From: Promethearchaeota archaeon | GTDB lineage: Archaea > Asgardarchaeota > Lokiarchaeia > Sigyniarchaeales > SOKP01 | Length of the DNA: 64,000 nt | Assembly: GCA_029838195.1 (NCBI GenBank) | Contig: JALGVJ010000004.1 | Coordinates: 173,476 to 237,475 of the forward strand | Reading direction: 5' to 3' | Shown: positions 26,439-35,959 of the stretch, piece after piece | Layout of the letters: the number at the start of each line of letters is the position of its first letter | Numbering within the stretch: position 1 is the stretch's first letter | The notes under the pieces: generated by a model | Told to the model about the DNA's origin: nothing | Database searches by the model: none | The model's input: only the letters and a program-made list of their open reading frames with translations | Program-made: the position numbers and the translations under genes

Positions 26439-28067
26439 ATGAGCATTCATGGACCTCAATATATTTTACCCTTGTTCATGGACAAACAAAATAAATCTAA
26501 CACTTTTAAAAACAACGAGGAGTTAATTTTAGCATTTTATCTACTTACTAGAGAACTAGACGAAAATTCAAAATTAATCTCTTTCTCTCGCCTCCTATGG
26601 CCTTTTATGACCGTGCAAGGGATAATAGGAAAGCACATTTTTTTAGATAGCCTCTTTGTATTAAATAAAGAAGGTAGGCTTACAAATCCTCCAAGACAAC
26701 CTTTAATCGGTCACGTGTTGAGAAATATTGAAAATAGGACTCAAATTGAGCAATTAGAAAGAATTATTGAAATCCTTACCTATAAAGATACAGAAGCCGA
26801 AGAGATTGGTAAGGGAGAAGAATCTGAATATCGTTCTTTAGTGATTGAAGGATTAGTATATCCGAGTTTTCTTAAAGCTCTTTCGGGCCTCCTTACTCTC
26901 ATTGAATATCAACCAATTGATGATTACATGCCTCTTGAGACGAATTTATCAGTAGAGAAAGCATTGGATATTGCTCAATTATATACTAATACCATCGAAG
27001 AAATGAGAGGAAACGCTCAACGATGGGACATGCAAGTTGAATTAATCCAAAAAAAAATTGATAAGATCCTCACGGATATAAATGTTGAGATAAAAGATGT
27101 AACAACACGTTATGATGCGAAAATAAAGAAAATCTCTGCTACTATTGATGATACCATGGCAGAAGAACAATTTAAAAAAGAAAGGGATAAAATCGACCAG
27201 TGGAAAACTAGCGAGAAAAAAAAACTTATCGAAACTTTTTCTTTAACCTTCAAAAATCTTGAACTTTTCTTAGAAGAGATCATAAAAAATAATAAATTTT
27301 TTTGCAGTCTTGACCTCTTGAAAACTAAACTCGTAGAAGACCTCATCATGGACTACCAAAATCATATAAATTATCTGGAGACAGAAGCAAAAAAATTCAA
27401 GCAAACTCTTGGTTCTATTAAAGAAAAATATCAAGAACTCAAAACTCTAATGGAACAAATTGAAAATGAAGCAAATAAAAAATTAGTGGAATTTAAAAAT
27501 CAGTTAGATTCAAAAATACGAGAAAAGAATAAGCAGGTTACCGAAATAACGAATGAGAAAATAGATTTGATTAATAACTTAAATGCTTTAAAAACACGAA
27601 TAGAAAATTTAGCTTCTAAAATTAAAGAAATCATTGCTAAAAAAAGAGAGACGTGTTTAAAAGAAGCAGAAGAATTAAAAGAATGGGCCTTGCCGGATGA
27701 AGTTTCTGACATTTTTTCACGACCTATTCAATGGATATACATGTCCATTTATGTACTTTTTTATGAAAATCAAGGCGCACAGGAAGAAAAAATGAATATT
27801 ATTTTTCCCGGCTATATAGATAATGAATCTAACACGTTGTACTTGCATTTTAGTGAAGAATTTGAAAATTTTAAGAAATTAATCTTAAATAAAATTGAAA
27901 CAGATATAATTTTAAGATCAAATTTCGAGTTTTCTTGTGAAAACAAAAATTTCCTAAAAGATCCAAATTTTACTAAAAAAATTCAACAAGGACTCTCCAA
28001 TTTGAGATATTTATTGCATGGAGAACAAGAACATCACATTAGAAAAATGTTAAATTCTATCTCGTAA
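26439..28067 (+). CDS. Coiled-coil protein with helical N-terminal domain, unknown
   Basis: This 542-residue soluble protein is of unknown function. The N-terminal part (about 1-165) is predicted helical (LILAFYLLTRELDENSKLISFSRLLWPFM). A long coiled coil runs from about 180 to 420, interrupted near 270-300, with heptad-like runs such as KNKQVTEITNEKIDLINNLNALKTRIE. The C-terminal 110 residues form a compact mixed domain (IFPGYIDNESNTLYLHFSEEFENFKKL). A frame opening at a TTG at 26376 would add an unlikely Ile/Lys-rich segment; ATG 26439 is preferred. The next gene begins 18 bp downstream (GNAT), so this gene and the two acetyltransferases are probably co-transcribed. Confidence 0.7.
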   Translation: MSIHGPQYILPLFMDKQNKSNTFKNNEELILAFYLLTRELDENSKLISFSRLLWPFMTVQGIIGKHIFLDSLFVLNKEGRLTNPPRQPLIGHVLRNIENRTQIEQLERIIEILTYKDTEAEEIGKGEESEYRSLVIEGLVYPSFLKALSGLLTLIEYQPIDDYMPLETNLSVEKALDIAQLYTNTIEEMRGNAQRWDMQVELIQKKIDKILTDINVEIKDVTTRYDAKIKKISATIDDTMAEEQFKKERDKIDQWKTSEKKKLIETFSLTFKNLELFLEEIIKNNKFFCSLDLLKTKLVEDLIMDYQNHINYLETEAKKFKQTLGSIKEKYQELKTLMEQIENEANKKLVEFKNQLDSKIREKNKQVTEITNEKIDLINNLNALKTRIENLASKIKEIIAKKRETCLKEAEELKEWALPDEVSDIFSRPIQWIYMSIYVLFYENQGAQEEKMNIIFPGYIDNESNTLYLHFSEEFENFKKLILNKIETDIILRSNFEFSCENKNFLKDPNFTKKIQQGLSNLRYLLHGEQEHHIRKMLNSIS

Positions 28068-28084
28068 TACCTCCTACCAAGATC

Positions 28085-28765
28085 ATGTCAAATCATAGAG
28101 CCTCAAGATTAATTCTCAAAAAAAATCGCATTCGGGCTTTTTTTGCCTCTCTTGAAAAAAAGGCAGAGAAAAAAATTAAATATGAATCTATCGAGGAACA
28201 AATTCTAAGAGAAGGCATGGTTTACCGCCAAATGCGTCTTCCCGTGGAAAAAATTACTCCTGAATTCGAAGAAAAATTAAGAAAAAAAGTAGAAGAAAAT
28301 TTTCTTCGCGCGAAAGTTAGACGGGTAGAAAGAGAATCAAAACATGATTTAAGAAGTGTGATGGATATTTATAATAAAGCATGGCTCACGGCATCCACTC
28401 CGTTTAGACCTTTAACTCTAGAAGCCTTAAAGAAAATTTATAGCGATCCTGATACGGTGATTTTAATCGCGCGCGTATATAACATGGATGTCGGCTTTGT
28501 GATTCTCGATTTTGAGGGAGAGAATAAAGAGATTGGAGTTATAGCGGGATTGGGCGTTTTACCTCGATTTCAGCGCAAAGGACTCGGAACGGTCATTGGA
28601 ATGGCCGCGTGGAATTTTTTTAAAGAAAAGGGAGTTAAAGAACTCAGATGTGAAGTATATAAAGATAATGTTGTTTCTTATTCATTCATAAAGAAAATTG
28701 GTTTCGAGGAATTCGGAGTTAAAGCGTACAAACCGGAGGATTTTGAAATAGAAGAACGAACATGA
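28085..28765 (+). CDS. GNAT-family N-acetyltransferase, first of tandem pair
   Basis: This is a 226-residue acetyltransferase. The C-terminal GNAT domain (about 75-220) has the acetyl-CoA-binding motif in LPRFQRKGLGTVIG (Q/RxxGxG/A), followed by LRCEVYKDNVVSYSFIKKIGF. About 70 basic residues precede it (KKNRIRAFFASLEKKAEKK), and this extension is also found in the paralogue just downstream. Substrate unknown; it might be a protein N-terminus, a ribosomal protein or a small metabolite. ATG 28085 lies 18 bp after the coiled-coil gene. Confidence 0.82.
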   Translation: MSNHRASRLILKKNRIRAFFASLEKKAEKKIKYESIEEQILREGMVYRQMRLPVEKITPEFEEKLRKKVEENFLRAKVRRVERESKHDLRSVMDIYNKAWLTASTPFRPLTLEALKKIYSDPDTVILIARVYNMDVGFVILDFEGENKEIGVIAGLGVLPRFQRKGLGTVIGMAAWNFFKEKGVKELRCEVYKDNVVSYSFIKKIGFEEFGVKAYKPEDFEIEERT

Positions 28766-28825
28766 ATAATTTTTTAAAAAGAATTAATTGAAATATAAGA
28801 GAATTAGATAAATTTAAATAAAATT

Positions 28826-29482
28826 ATGGCAAATTCAAGGCTTAATTTAAAGAGAAGAAGAATCAGGAGCTTTTTTTTATTAGCTGATAAAGCAGAAACA
28901 ACACGAGAAAAACTCCAAAATGAATTAGAAACTAAAGGCCTTACTTATATTCAAATGAAACTTCCCGTGGCAGAAATCACGGCTGAATTGGAAAAAAAAC
29001 TCAAGGAAAAAGTAGAAAAAAATATTCTTAATGCGAAAATTCGAGAAGCAAGAGAAGAAGATTTAGAAAGTATAAGGGACATTCACAATCGGGCTTGGAT
29101 GACGGCTGGAGAGCCATTCCGCCCAGTAACTTTAGATACTATAAAGAAAATCTACGATCATCCGGACACTCAAATTTTAATTGCCAAGGTATATGGAACA
29201 GATGCAGGATTTATCATATTAGATTTCGAGGGAGAAAATAAAGAGATCGGAGTAATCGCAGGGTTAGGCGTTTTACCTCGATTTCAAAGAAAAGGTCTTG
29301 GAACCGTAATCGGAATGGCGGCTTGGAATTATTTTAAGGAAAAAGGAGTGAAGGAGCTAAGGTGCGAGGTTCATGTAGACAATAAAGTTTCTTATAATTT
29401 CATTAAATCAATTGGATTTAGAGAATATGATAGGAAAACTTATACTCGAGATGATTTTTTAATAGAAGAAGATGATGACTGA
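28826..29482 (+). CDS. GNAT-family N-acetyltransferase, second of tandem pair
   Basis: This is a 218-residue paralogue of the preceding gene, 60 bp downstream on the same strand. The acetyl-CoA-binding block LPRFQRKGLGTVIGMAAWN and the flanking ILDFEGENKEIGVIAGLGV are nearly identical in protein sequence to the first copy, while codons differ at many third positions. The basic N-terminal extension is shared too (RLNLKRRRIRSFF). The difference between copies is mostly in residues 15-100, which may set substrate choice. The function is probably related to the first copy. Confidence 0.82.
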   Translation: MANSRLNLKRRRIRSFFLLADKAETTREKLQNELETKGLTYIQMKLPVAEITAELEKKLKEKVEKNILNAKIREAREEDLESIRDIHNRAWMTAGEPFRPVTLDTIKKIYDHPDTQILIAKVYGTDAGFIILDFEGENKEIGVIAGLGVLPRFQRKGLGTVIGMAAWNYFKEKGVKELRCEVHVDNKVSYNFIKSIGFREYDRKTYTRDDFLIEEDDD

Positions 29483-29522
29483 ATAGATCATCCTTTTCCT
29501 AAGTACCATTCAAACGGAAGAT

Positions 29523-30959
29523 TTAATCATCATTTAGATTCATTAAAGATGTGATTTTCTCTGTTAATAATCTTACATTAAACTCGTCTAACAATTCAGA
29601 ATAATAACTCTTGGCTTTTTCAAAATATGAAATAGCAAGGTCTGCTGAAATATCTAAATAAATGTCCCCTAGTATGTTTAATGTTTCAGCGCATTTTTTT
29701 AAATGATTTTTTTTTTCATAAATTTCCAATGCCTTATTATAATATTCAATAGCTTTTGATGAATCTTGTAAAATCTCGAAAAATAGAGTTCCTATATGGA
29801 AAATTATATTGGCTTGTTGAAGATCTTTCCCATATTTATATGAAATCTCGGCCGCGAGTTCATGATATTCAATAGCTTTGAAGAAATCTTTCTTTTTCTC
29901 ATAAAAATTACCTAACGACTCTAATATCATGCTTTCTTTAATATCTTCCCCAATCTCCAAGATTCTCACGGCTTCTAAGCTTCTAAAGAGAAAATCTTCC
30001 GCAGCGTTAAAATCATTTAATTCAGAATGGATTTTTCCTAAAAGAAAATAACATTCCCATGCTAATTGAGCCTTAATGATTCGGTAAGATTTAGCATCGT
30101 TAATTTTCTCAATTAATTTCTCAGCAGTATTTAACTCTTCTAAAGCAAGGTCATAATAATGCTTTCCCCATTCATAATATAATTTACCCATTTTCGTATG
30201 CGTATGAATGATTCCAAATAAATCCCTTTCACTTTTAAAATAATAAAGATTTCTTTCTAAAATTTGCTTTATTTTATCATGTTCTTTTAATTCAAATAAT
30301 ACATCGATTAAATTACTGGAAGTCTTGATTTCTAAAGAGTGAAAACCATGTTTTCTTGCTAATTCCAACGCTTTAGAGTAATAGTCATGAGATTTTTCAA
30401 TTTCTTCTAGTATGAAATAGATATTTCCTAGATTATTATAGACTTGAATGATTTTTTCAATTTCATTTAATTTTTTTAATATATCCGCAGAATTATTAAA
30501 AAACAAAATAGCTTGATCGAAAAATCCCATTTCCTCGTGAATAATACCTAATTCATTAAATACAATCGCAATTTTTAAAAGATTATTTTCTTGAGTATAA
30601 TTATCGAGGGCTAGATTTAAAACCTTAACAGCCGCATCTAAATCTCTTTTTTTATAATATAAAGCGGATTTTTCAAGAAGCAATTCACTAATTGACTCTC
30701 CTAATTCAATTTTCCGTTCGATAAGTGTGTCTATTTCTTGAATTCTGTTGTCAATTTCAGGATTTTCTATAATTGTAAAATCCATTACATCTTTTTCCCA
30801 ATATTCTCCAATAGAGGGTTGAGCATCATTAAAAGCATCTTGCTTTTGCATTAATGAATGAGATTTTCCTTGAATTCGCGATAATAATGGTTTATTACAA
30901 TTAGGACAATAAAGAGAATCTGACGGTATTAGATTTTTACAATATGGACAAGGTTTCAT
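29523..30959 (-). CDS. Zinc-ribbon plus TPR-repeat protein
   Basis: This 478-residue cytoplasmic protein begins with a double CxxC zinc ribbon (CPYC at 4-7, CPNC at 19-22), followed by a linker to about residue 70. It then has at least eight tetratricopeptide-like helical repeats of the LGN/Rapsyn type (about 95-475), with repeated patterns such as YNNLGNIYFILEEIEKSHDYYSKALELA and LGNFYEKKKDFFKAIEYHELAAEIS. It would act as a protein-interaction scaffold. The second TPR gene upstream on the same strand lies about 90 bp away, so the pair is likely one operon. Confidence 0.82.
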   Translation of the reverse strand: MKPCPYCKNLIPSDSLYCPNCNKPLLSRIQGKSHSLMQKQDAFNDAQPSIGEYWEKDVMDFTIIENPEIDNRIQEIDTLIERKIELGESISELLLEKSALYYKKRDLDAAVKVLNLALDNYTQENNLLKIAIVFNELGIIHEEMGFFDQAILFFNNSADILKKLNEIEKIIQVYNNLGNIYFILEEIEKSHDYYSKALELARKHGFHSLEIKTSSNLIDVLFELKEHDKIKQILERNLYYFKSERDLFGIIHTHTKMGKLYYEWGKHYYDLALEELNTAEKLIEKINDAKSYRIIKAQLAWECYFLLGKIHSELNDFNAAEDFLFRSLEAVRILEIGEDIKESMILESLGNFYEKKKDFFKAIEYHELAAEISYKYGKDLQQANIIFHIGTLFFEILQDSSKAIEYYNKALEIYEKKNHLKKCAETLNILGDIYLDISADLAISYFEKAKSYYSELLDEFNVRLLTEKITSLMNLNDD

Positions 30960-31047
30960 GGCATAATAATGTTTTTATTATTTATTCTCTAAGATTTTTT
31001 TAGTATTAAGCAAATAAAAACTCAAGTTTTTAAATGAAAAGATTTTT

Positions 31048-31953
31048 CTATTGCTCATTTAATTCTTTTTGAATATCTTGTTCCTTAAGACCCAATGATT
31101 GCAATAAAATGGTTAATTGAATAATGGCATTTTTTGCATTAATTTTTTTTGCTAGTTTTAAGGCTTTTATGAATTCATCCTTTGCAGCTTTAATTTGTCC
31201 CATGTAAAACAAGGATTCTCCTACTAAACTTAATCCTTTTAAAATATATTCGGCAAGATTAGCTTCTTCCGCTTTTTTAATTGCTTTTTTAAAGAGAGTT
31301 AAGGCACTATCGTGTTTCTTATATTTTTTATTTATTATTCCTAAATTTAATAATGATACAATGATTCCTTTTTGGTCCTTTAATTGCTGATAAGCTTTTA
31401 AAGTTTTTCTATATAATTCCTCTACAACTTCCCAATTTTCTTGTGTTTCATGAATGGTAATTAAATTAGCTAGACAATCTAATAATCCATGAATATCTTC
31501 ATGGTCAGAACAAATAGAACTGCACTCAATAAAGACGTCAGTTGCCTCATCATATTTCTTCAGTTTAAAATAATTTAAACCGATCATCTTTAAACACGTG
31601 GTCATTTCTTGATATTGATGAAGTTCTTTATAAATTTTCAGAGCTTCCTCACATGCTTCTATTGATTTTTCATTGTCTCCTTTTTTATATAATAGCGTAC
31701 CAAGGAGTCCAAGAGAAGCAGAAATTCCTAATCTATCTTTCTGCTTTTTAAAATGGGTTAAACAAATGGATAGATTTTTTTCTGCTTCTTCAAATTCACC
31801 AATTTCTATTTGTAATAATGCCAAATCACTTAATTCTTGGATATAAATGGAAGTTTTTCCTTTTTTTTCCAAGTCTTTTAATTGTTCTTTTTTTTGTTTA
31901 ATTAATTTTTCAATCTCTTCTCTTGTTAATTCTACATCCTTTTGAACAATAAT
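31048..31953 (-). CDS. TPR-repeat protein, probably starting at a non-standard ATT codon
   Basis: The protein is built of about seven tetratricopeptide-like repeats (for example LGLLGTLLYKKGDNEKSIEACEEALKIYKEL) and is probably a cytoplasmic scaffold, first in an operon with the zinc-ribbon TPR gene. The first usual start codon is a TTG at 31872 (274 residues). However, the same frame stays open for 30 more codons and encodes typical charged coding sequence (VELTREEIEKLIKQKKEQL) with no ATG, GTG or TTG. A Shine-Dalgarno AAGGTGAG (31962-31969) stands eight bases before an in-frame ATT at 31953. That ATT is used here as the start (301 residues). A lost ATG or use of the TTG is the alternative. 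Confidence 0.65.
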   Translation of the reverse strand: MIVQKDVELTREEIEKLIKQKKEQLKDLEKKGKTSIYIQELSDLALLQIEIGEFEEAEKNLSICLTHFKKQKDRLGISASLGLLGTLLYKKGDNEKSIEACEEALKIYKELHQYQEMTTCLKMIGLNYFKLKKYDEATDVFIECSSICSDHEDIHGLLDCLANLITIHETQENWEVVEELYRKTLKAYQQLKDQKGIIVSLLNLGIINKKYKKHDSALTLFKKAIKKAEEANLAEYILKGLSLVGESLFYMGQIKAAKDEFIKALKLAKKINAKNAIIQLTILLQSLGLKEQDIQKELNEQ

Positions 31954-31961
31954 AGAAAGAG

Positions 31962-31969
31962 CTCACCTT
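31962..31969 (-). promoter_or_regulatory. Shine-Dalgarno that places the TPR gene start at ATT
   Basis: AAGGTGAG on the minus strand lies eight bases before an in-frame ATT codon, and no standard start codon occurs within the next 26 codons. This is the main argument for a non-canonical start. Confidence 0.5.
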
Positions 31970-32234
31970 TTTTCACTAATCATCTATCTAAAACTAATAC
32001 TATAAATTAAAATTAGCTATTTTACATGATAATATTTAATTGGACATGTTTCTTCCATTAGAGAGGAGAAAATGGTAAAAATGAGAAAAATATTAAATAA
32101 TACCTCTCTTTGAACCCCAAAAAGAGATTAGTATAAAACATCTGGTAATATTATTAATCTTAGAGAAAAATTATAAAAATATTCATCTATTTTAGCTATT
32201 GGAAAAAAGAAAACTAAATTAGAAGGGAAAAACC

Positions 32235-33347
32235 ATGAAACATCTGGCAAGATTATGGGATAAAATTGATGACAATAAAGTTAAATGTCATGTATGCGCT
32301 AATGAATGCTTAATAACTCCGGGTAATGTTGGGATTTGTAGGACTCGGAAAAATTTTGATGGAAAATTGTTCACTTTGATTTATGGTTCTTTAATTTCTT
32401 CAGGAAGCATAGATCCTATTGAAAAAAAACCTCTTTATAATTTCTGGCCAGGAGCAACGGCTTATTCAATCGCCTCTATTGGATGCTCCTTCCGTTGCGC
32501 AAATTGCCAAAATTGGTCTATTAGTCAAGCAAGTCCTTCCGACAACGGAAAAAATGGTTTTTACACATTAGAGGGGTTAGAAAATCGAAGAATGTCCTTA
32601 ATAGAATTAAGTCCAGAAGAATTAGTAAAAAGGGTCGTGAAAAGTAAGGCAAAAACCTTAGCCTACACGTATAATGAGCCTTTAATTTGGCATGAATGGA
32701 TTTTAGACGTTACACCCTTATTAAAGAGGGAAAATATAAAATCTATTTTGGTTACAAATGGATATTCTACGCCTGAAGCCTCAAAAGAGTTAATAGAAGT
32801 GGGGATTGATGCCGCAAATATAGATGTTAAATCAATGTCTGATACGTTTTATAAAAAGATATGTGGTGTCAAATCTGTTAAACCCGTATTGGAAACAGCA
32901 AAAAGGTTTAAAGAATACGGAATTCACGTGGAAATAACCAATTTAATCATCCCGGACTTGAACGACAAGAAAGAAGAGATTAAACAATTATGTGATTGGG
33001 TGGTAAATAATTTAGGAAAGGACACTCCGGTACATTTTTCGGCATATCATCCTGATTTCAAAATGCCTTCAAGAAAAAGAACATCTTATCGCACTCTTGA
33101 TATGGCTTATAATATCGCAAGAGAAGCTGGCTTATATTTTCCTTATATAGGAAACATACACCATGAAAAAGGAAGTAATACCTACTGTCCTCAATGCAAT
33201 CACTTACTCATTGGAAGAGAAGGATATAGTTTTACCAAAATTGATATTACAGAGGATAAGAAATGTCCAAATTGTGGATATAGCTTAGAAAATGCAATAA
33301 TTGGTGAAATAAATAAAAATCGCAAGGATAGATTTGCCTTTTTTTAA
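32235..33347 (+). CDS. amrS: AmmeMemoRadiSam-system radical SAM enzyme
   Basis: This 370-residue radical SAM protein is related to pyruvate-formate-lyase activating enzymes. The cluster motif CSFRCANC (C-x3-C-x2-C) lies near residue 83-90 in SIGCSFRCANCQNWSISQ. An N-terminal Cys-rich segment (CHVCANEC, CRTR) and SSGSIDPIEKKPLYNFWPG are typical of the AmrS group. The C-terminus adds a four-cysteine zinc ribbon (CPQC, CPNC). Partner proteins AmmeMemoRadiSam A and B are not adjacent. The reaction of this group is not firmly known. ATG 32235 follows AGAAGGG. Confidence 0.87.
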   Translation: MKHLARLWDKIDDNKVKCHVCANECLITPGNVGICRTRKNFDGKLFTLIYGSLISSGSIDPIEKKPLYNFWPGATAYSIASIGCSFRCANCQNWSISQASPSDNGKNGFYTLEGLENRRMSLIELSPEELVKRVVKSKAKTLAYTYNEPLIWHEWILDVTPLLKRENIKSILVTNGYSTPEASKELIEVGIDAANIDVKSMSDTFYKKICGVKSVKPVLETAKRFKEYGIHVEITNLIIPDLNDKKEEIKQLCDWVVNNLGKDTPVHFSAYHPDFKMPSRKRTSYRTLDMAYNIAREAGLYFPYIGNIHHEKGSNTYCPQCNHLLIGREGYSFTKIDITEDKKCPNCGYSLENAIIGEINKNRKDRFAFF

Positions 33348-33398
33348 AGAAAAAAGAAAAAATAGTTTTAAAATAAAAGATTTAAGATTTATTTGTTC

Positions 33399-34052
33399 TT
33401 AAACCAGCGAAACACCATATATTAATAGAGCAAATCCTTGTACGAAACAAAATCCAGCAACAATTAAAGCAAAGGGTGGAAAAGAGAGAATTTTAGACAC
33501 GAACATCACGCCAGTTAAATAAAATTTCACCGTGAGCCCTATAATCGTAAAGATGATGAAAAAAATAACGATTAACACGATTTTAGGATCAATATAATTC
33601 TCTATTAAAGCAACGGCTGAATCTGGTATGAGGAACGCAATTGCTATTGTTACACCACCCGCAACAAGAAAACCAATGATACTGGGAATGGGCAAATCAT
33701 TTAAGGGTTTCATTAACGTTAAAATGCCTAAAACAATTAGAAATATGGATGTAAAATAATTTCGTTCATTTGCCGTTTGAGTCTGATAAGCTATACTAGG
33801 AGCGATATTAAGGATTAATCCGGCAACCCCTGAAATAATACAAAATAACCCAGCAAAAAATCCTAAAGCGGTTAAAAATTTCAAAAAGGCCGTGATATTA
33901 AAGTCCCATTCCTCAACTTTTGTTAATTTTCGCCATGATTTTCTTCTACTTGCCTCATAAAAAGCAAAAATTAGCCAAAAAACACCAAGAATAATGACAA
34001 ATAATCCCGCTAATTGGCCAAGCGGAATTAAGAATTGATCAGTTATCGCCAT
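33399..34052 (-). CDS. Small polytopic membrane protein, about six helices
   Basis: This membrane protein of about 217 residues has hydrophobic helices at about 10-32, 47-75, 95-112, 118-138, 155-178 and 188-214, with a short basic loop (EASRRKSWRKLTKVEEW) after the first. No family is recognised. A GTG at 34061 would add three residues; ATG 34052 is chosen. It stands between convergent amrS and the glycerol-3-phosphate dehydrogenase gene, and no role can be inferred. Confidence 0.65.
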   Translation of the reverse strand: MAITDQFLIPLGQLAGLFVIILGVFWLIFAFYEASRRKSWRKLTKVEEWDFNITAFLKFLTALGFFAGLFCIISGVAGLILNIAPSIAYQTQTANERNYFTSIFLIVLGILTLMKPLNDLPIPSIIGFLVAGGVTIAIAFLIPDSAVALIENYIDPKIVLIVIFFIIFTIIGLTVKFYLTGVMFVSKILSFPPFALIVAGFCFVQGFALLIYGVSLV

Positions 34053-34189
34053 GATATTCACATCTTTATTTTTAAATTTATATTAATCATTAAAATGGAA
34101 TTATTTAAAGTTAATATTATAATGTACTTGTAGTATAAAAAAATATTGTAGTCCAAAAATTTTCGAATGTAAAATAAGAAAATTAAAAA

Positions 34190-35869
34190 TTAAATAAAGG
34201 CGATAGTCTTCTTGATATAATCCAAGTATGTATTAATTTCTTGATTTTTTTTTTTTTCATTCCACCCATATTCCTTAGCCATGATATCTGCAACTATTCT
34301 TGCTGCTTTTTCTTGCTTTCTATGGTCGATGAAAATTGCCATTTCAGTACGCCTACAGAATACATCGATCAGATGAAGCGTGAGTTCATAACGGAGAGTG
34401 TAAACAATTTCAGCTTTAATAAAATAATAATCCTCTAAAATTTTCTCAGAAAGGTGAGGATTTTCTTGAATGATTTCTAATATTTTCAAGGCTCCTCTTC
34501 TATATTGTTGAAAAAGATGATTAGAGATTTTCTCATCCAATTCAAATCCACTTTCTTCAAGAGCCATTAGCCAATCTTCTTTTTCTATCATGATAATGAA
34601 TTTTTGTTTTGAAAAGCCTTTTTCTCTATGAATGTTAGGAAAAATGTCTTTTTTTTCCACCTCCTCAAAAAGATCCTCTGCCATTGCTCGCCATTCGGTC
34701 AATTTTCCTCCAGTGATTGTCAAAAGCCCATCATCAGAGAAAAATATTACATGCTTTCGAGAAACCTCACTCTCTGATTTCCCTTTTTGCATTACTAAAG
34801 GACGAATCCCCGCATAAGTAGAGAGAATATTATCATAATCCAATTCTGCATTTGGAAAATAATATTTTACCGATTTTATTAGATAATCAGCATCTTTTTT
34901 CGTACAAAAAGGACTTGATAAATCTCCTTCATAATCCGTATCTGTAGTTCCGATAATGGTGAAATCATCATTGCGAGGAAGTACAAAAAATGATCTATCG
35001 TCGGTTATAGAACTGATAATCGTTGCCATTCTATTTTTCACATGTTTTCTTAGAAATTGAACGTGCACTCCTTTTGTTGGTCGAATAAGAGGTTTGGGAA
35101 TATTTTCAGGATAATTTCTTAGTAATTGATCTGTCCATATGCCAGTGGCGCTTACGATTAATTTGCCTTTTATAATAACTTCCATGTTATTTTCGAGATC
35201 TTCACATTTTACCCCAATAATCTTTCCATTTTCTATTATATAATCCATAACCTTGCAATAATTAATTATATCCGCCCCTCTTACAACTGCTTCTTTTAGG
35301 ATTTCAAGAGTCAATCTTGCATCATCTACATTGCAATCATAATATACTACTCCCCCTTTGACTCCTTCTTGAATAAATTCTGGTTCCATCTCGTGAATTT
35401 TTTCGGCTGAATACCATTTATATTTCTTATAATTCTTGAATTCTTGACCATTATCACTTAAATAATCATAAATTTTACACGCTCCAGTGATATCTCTTCT
35501 TTTATACTTACCGCCTTCGATTTCGGCAAATAAAAAAGGGATGGGTCGGACTGTCGGGCAATGATGACGCATCCAATTTCGCTCGGTCGTAGCAGTTTTT
35601 ACTAAATCCATTTCTCCGTAAGCCAAGTATCTAATTCCCCCATGAGCTAATTTAGAGCTTCGAGAAGATGTGCCTGCCGCAAAGTCTTGCATTTCAACTA
35701 GAGCAACTTTTAGATCTCGCATAGCTGCTTCTCGAGCTACTCCTGCTCCAGTGACTCCGCCTCCAATTATAATTAAATCGTAATAAGTAGACTGGAGTTT
35801 TTCAATTATATCATTTCTTGCAAAATTATTCCAAGATATATCAAATATTTTACGTTCCAATTCGCTCAA
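34190..35869 (-). CDS. glpA: FAD-dependent glycerol-3-phosphate dehydrogenase
   Basis: This 559-residue enzyme oxidises sn-glycerol-3-phosphate to dihydroxyacetone phosphate, with electrons going to FAD and then to a quinone or other carrier at the membrane. Features are LIIIGGGVTGAGVAREAAMRD (FAD motif near residue 33), SSRSSKLAHGGIRYLAYGEMDLV, RPTKGVHV, DDRSFFVLPR..TIIGTTDTDYEGD and LLTITGGKLTEWRAMAED. The C-terminal domain of GlpA/GlpD type is present. It has a TTG start. Glycerol-3-phosphate of this stereochemistry is a bacterial/eukaryotic-type lipid precursor, so its presence in an archaeon is of interest; catabolic use is the simpler view. It follows the ABC operon on the same strand. 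Confidence 0.92.
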   Translation of the reverse strand: MSELERKIFDISWNNFARNDIIEKLQSTYYDLIIIGGGVTGAGVAREAAMRDLKVALVEMQDFAAGTSSRSSKLAHGGIRYLAYGEMDLVKTATTERNWMRHHCPTVRPIPFLFAEIEGGKYKRRDITGACKIYDYLSDNGQEFKNYKKYKWYSAEKIHEMEPEFIQEGVKGGVVYYDCNVDDARLTLEILKEAVVRGADIINYCKVMDYIIENGKIIGVKCEDLENNMEVIIKGKLIVSATGIWTDQLLRNYPENIPKPLIRPTKGVHVQFLRKHVKNRMATIISSITDDRSFFVLPRNDDFTIIGTTDTDYEGDLSSPFCTKKDADYLIKSVKYYFPNAELDYDNILSTYAGIRPLVMQKGKSESEVSRKHVIFFSDDGLLTITGGKLTEWRAMAEDLFEEVEKKDIFPNIHREKGFSKQKFIIMIEKEDWLMALEESGFELDEKISNHLFQQYRRGALKILEIIQENPHLSEKILEDYYFIKAEIVYTLRYELTLHLIDVFCRRTEMAIFIDHRKQEKAARIVADIMAKEYGWNEKKKNQEINTYLDYIKKTIAFI

Positions 35870-35959
35870 TTATTCATCACTCTTAAAGGTTTTAGAATAA
35901 TAATTTAAAAGGAATATAAAAGTTAAGTGTTTATATTTTTTCATGAAAACCACATGGTT

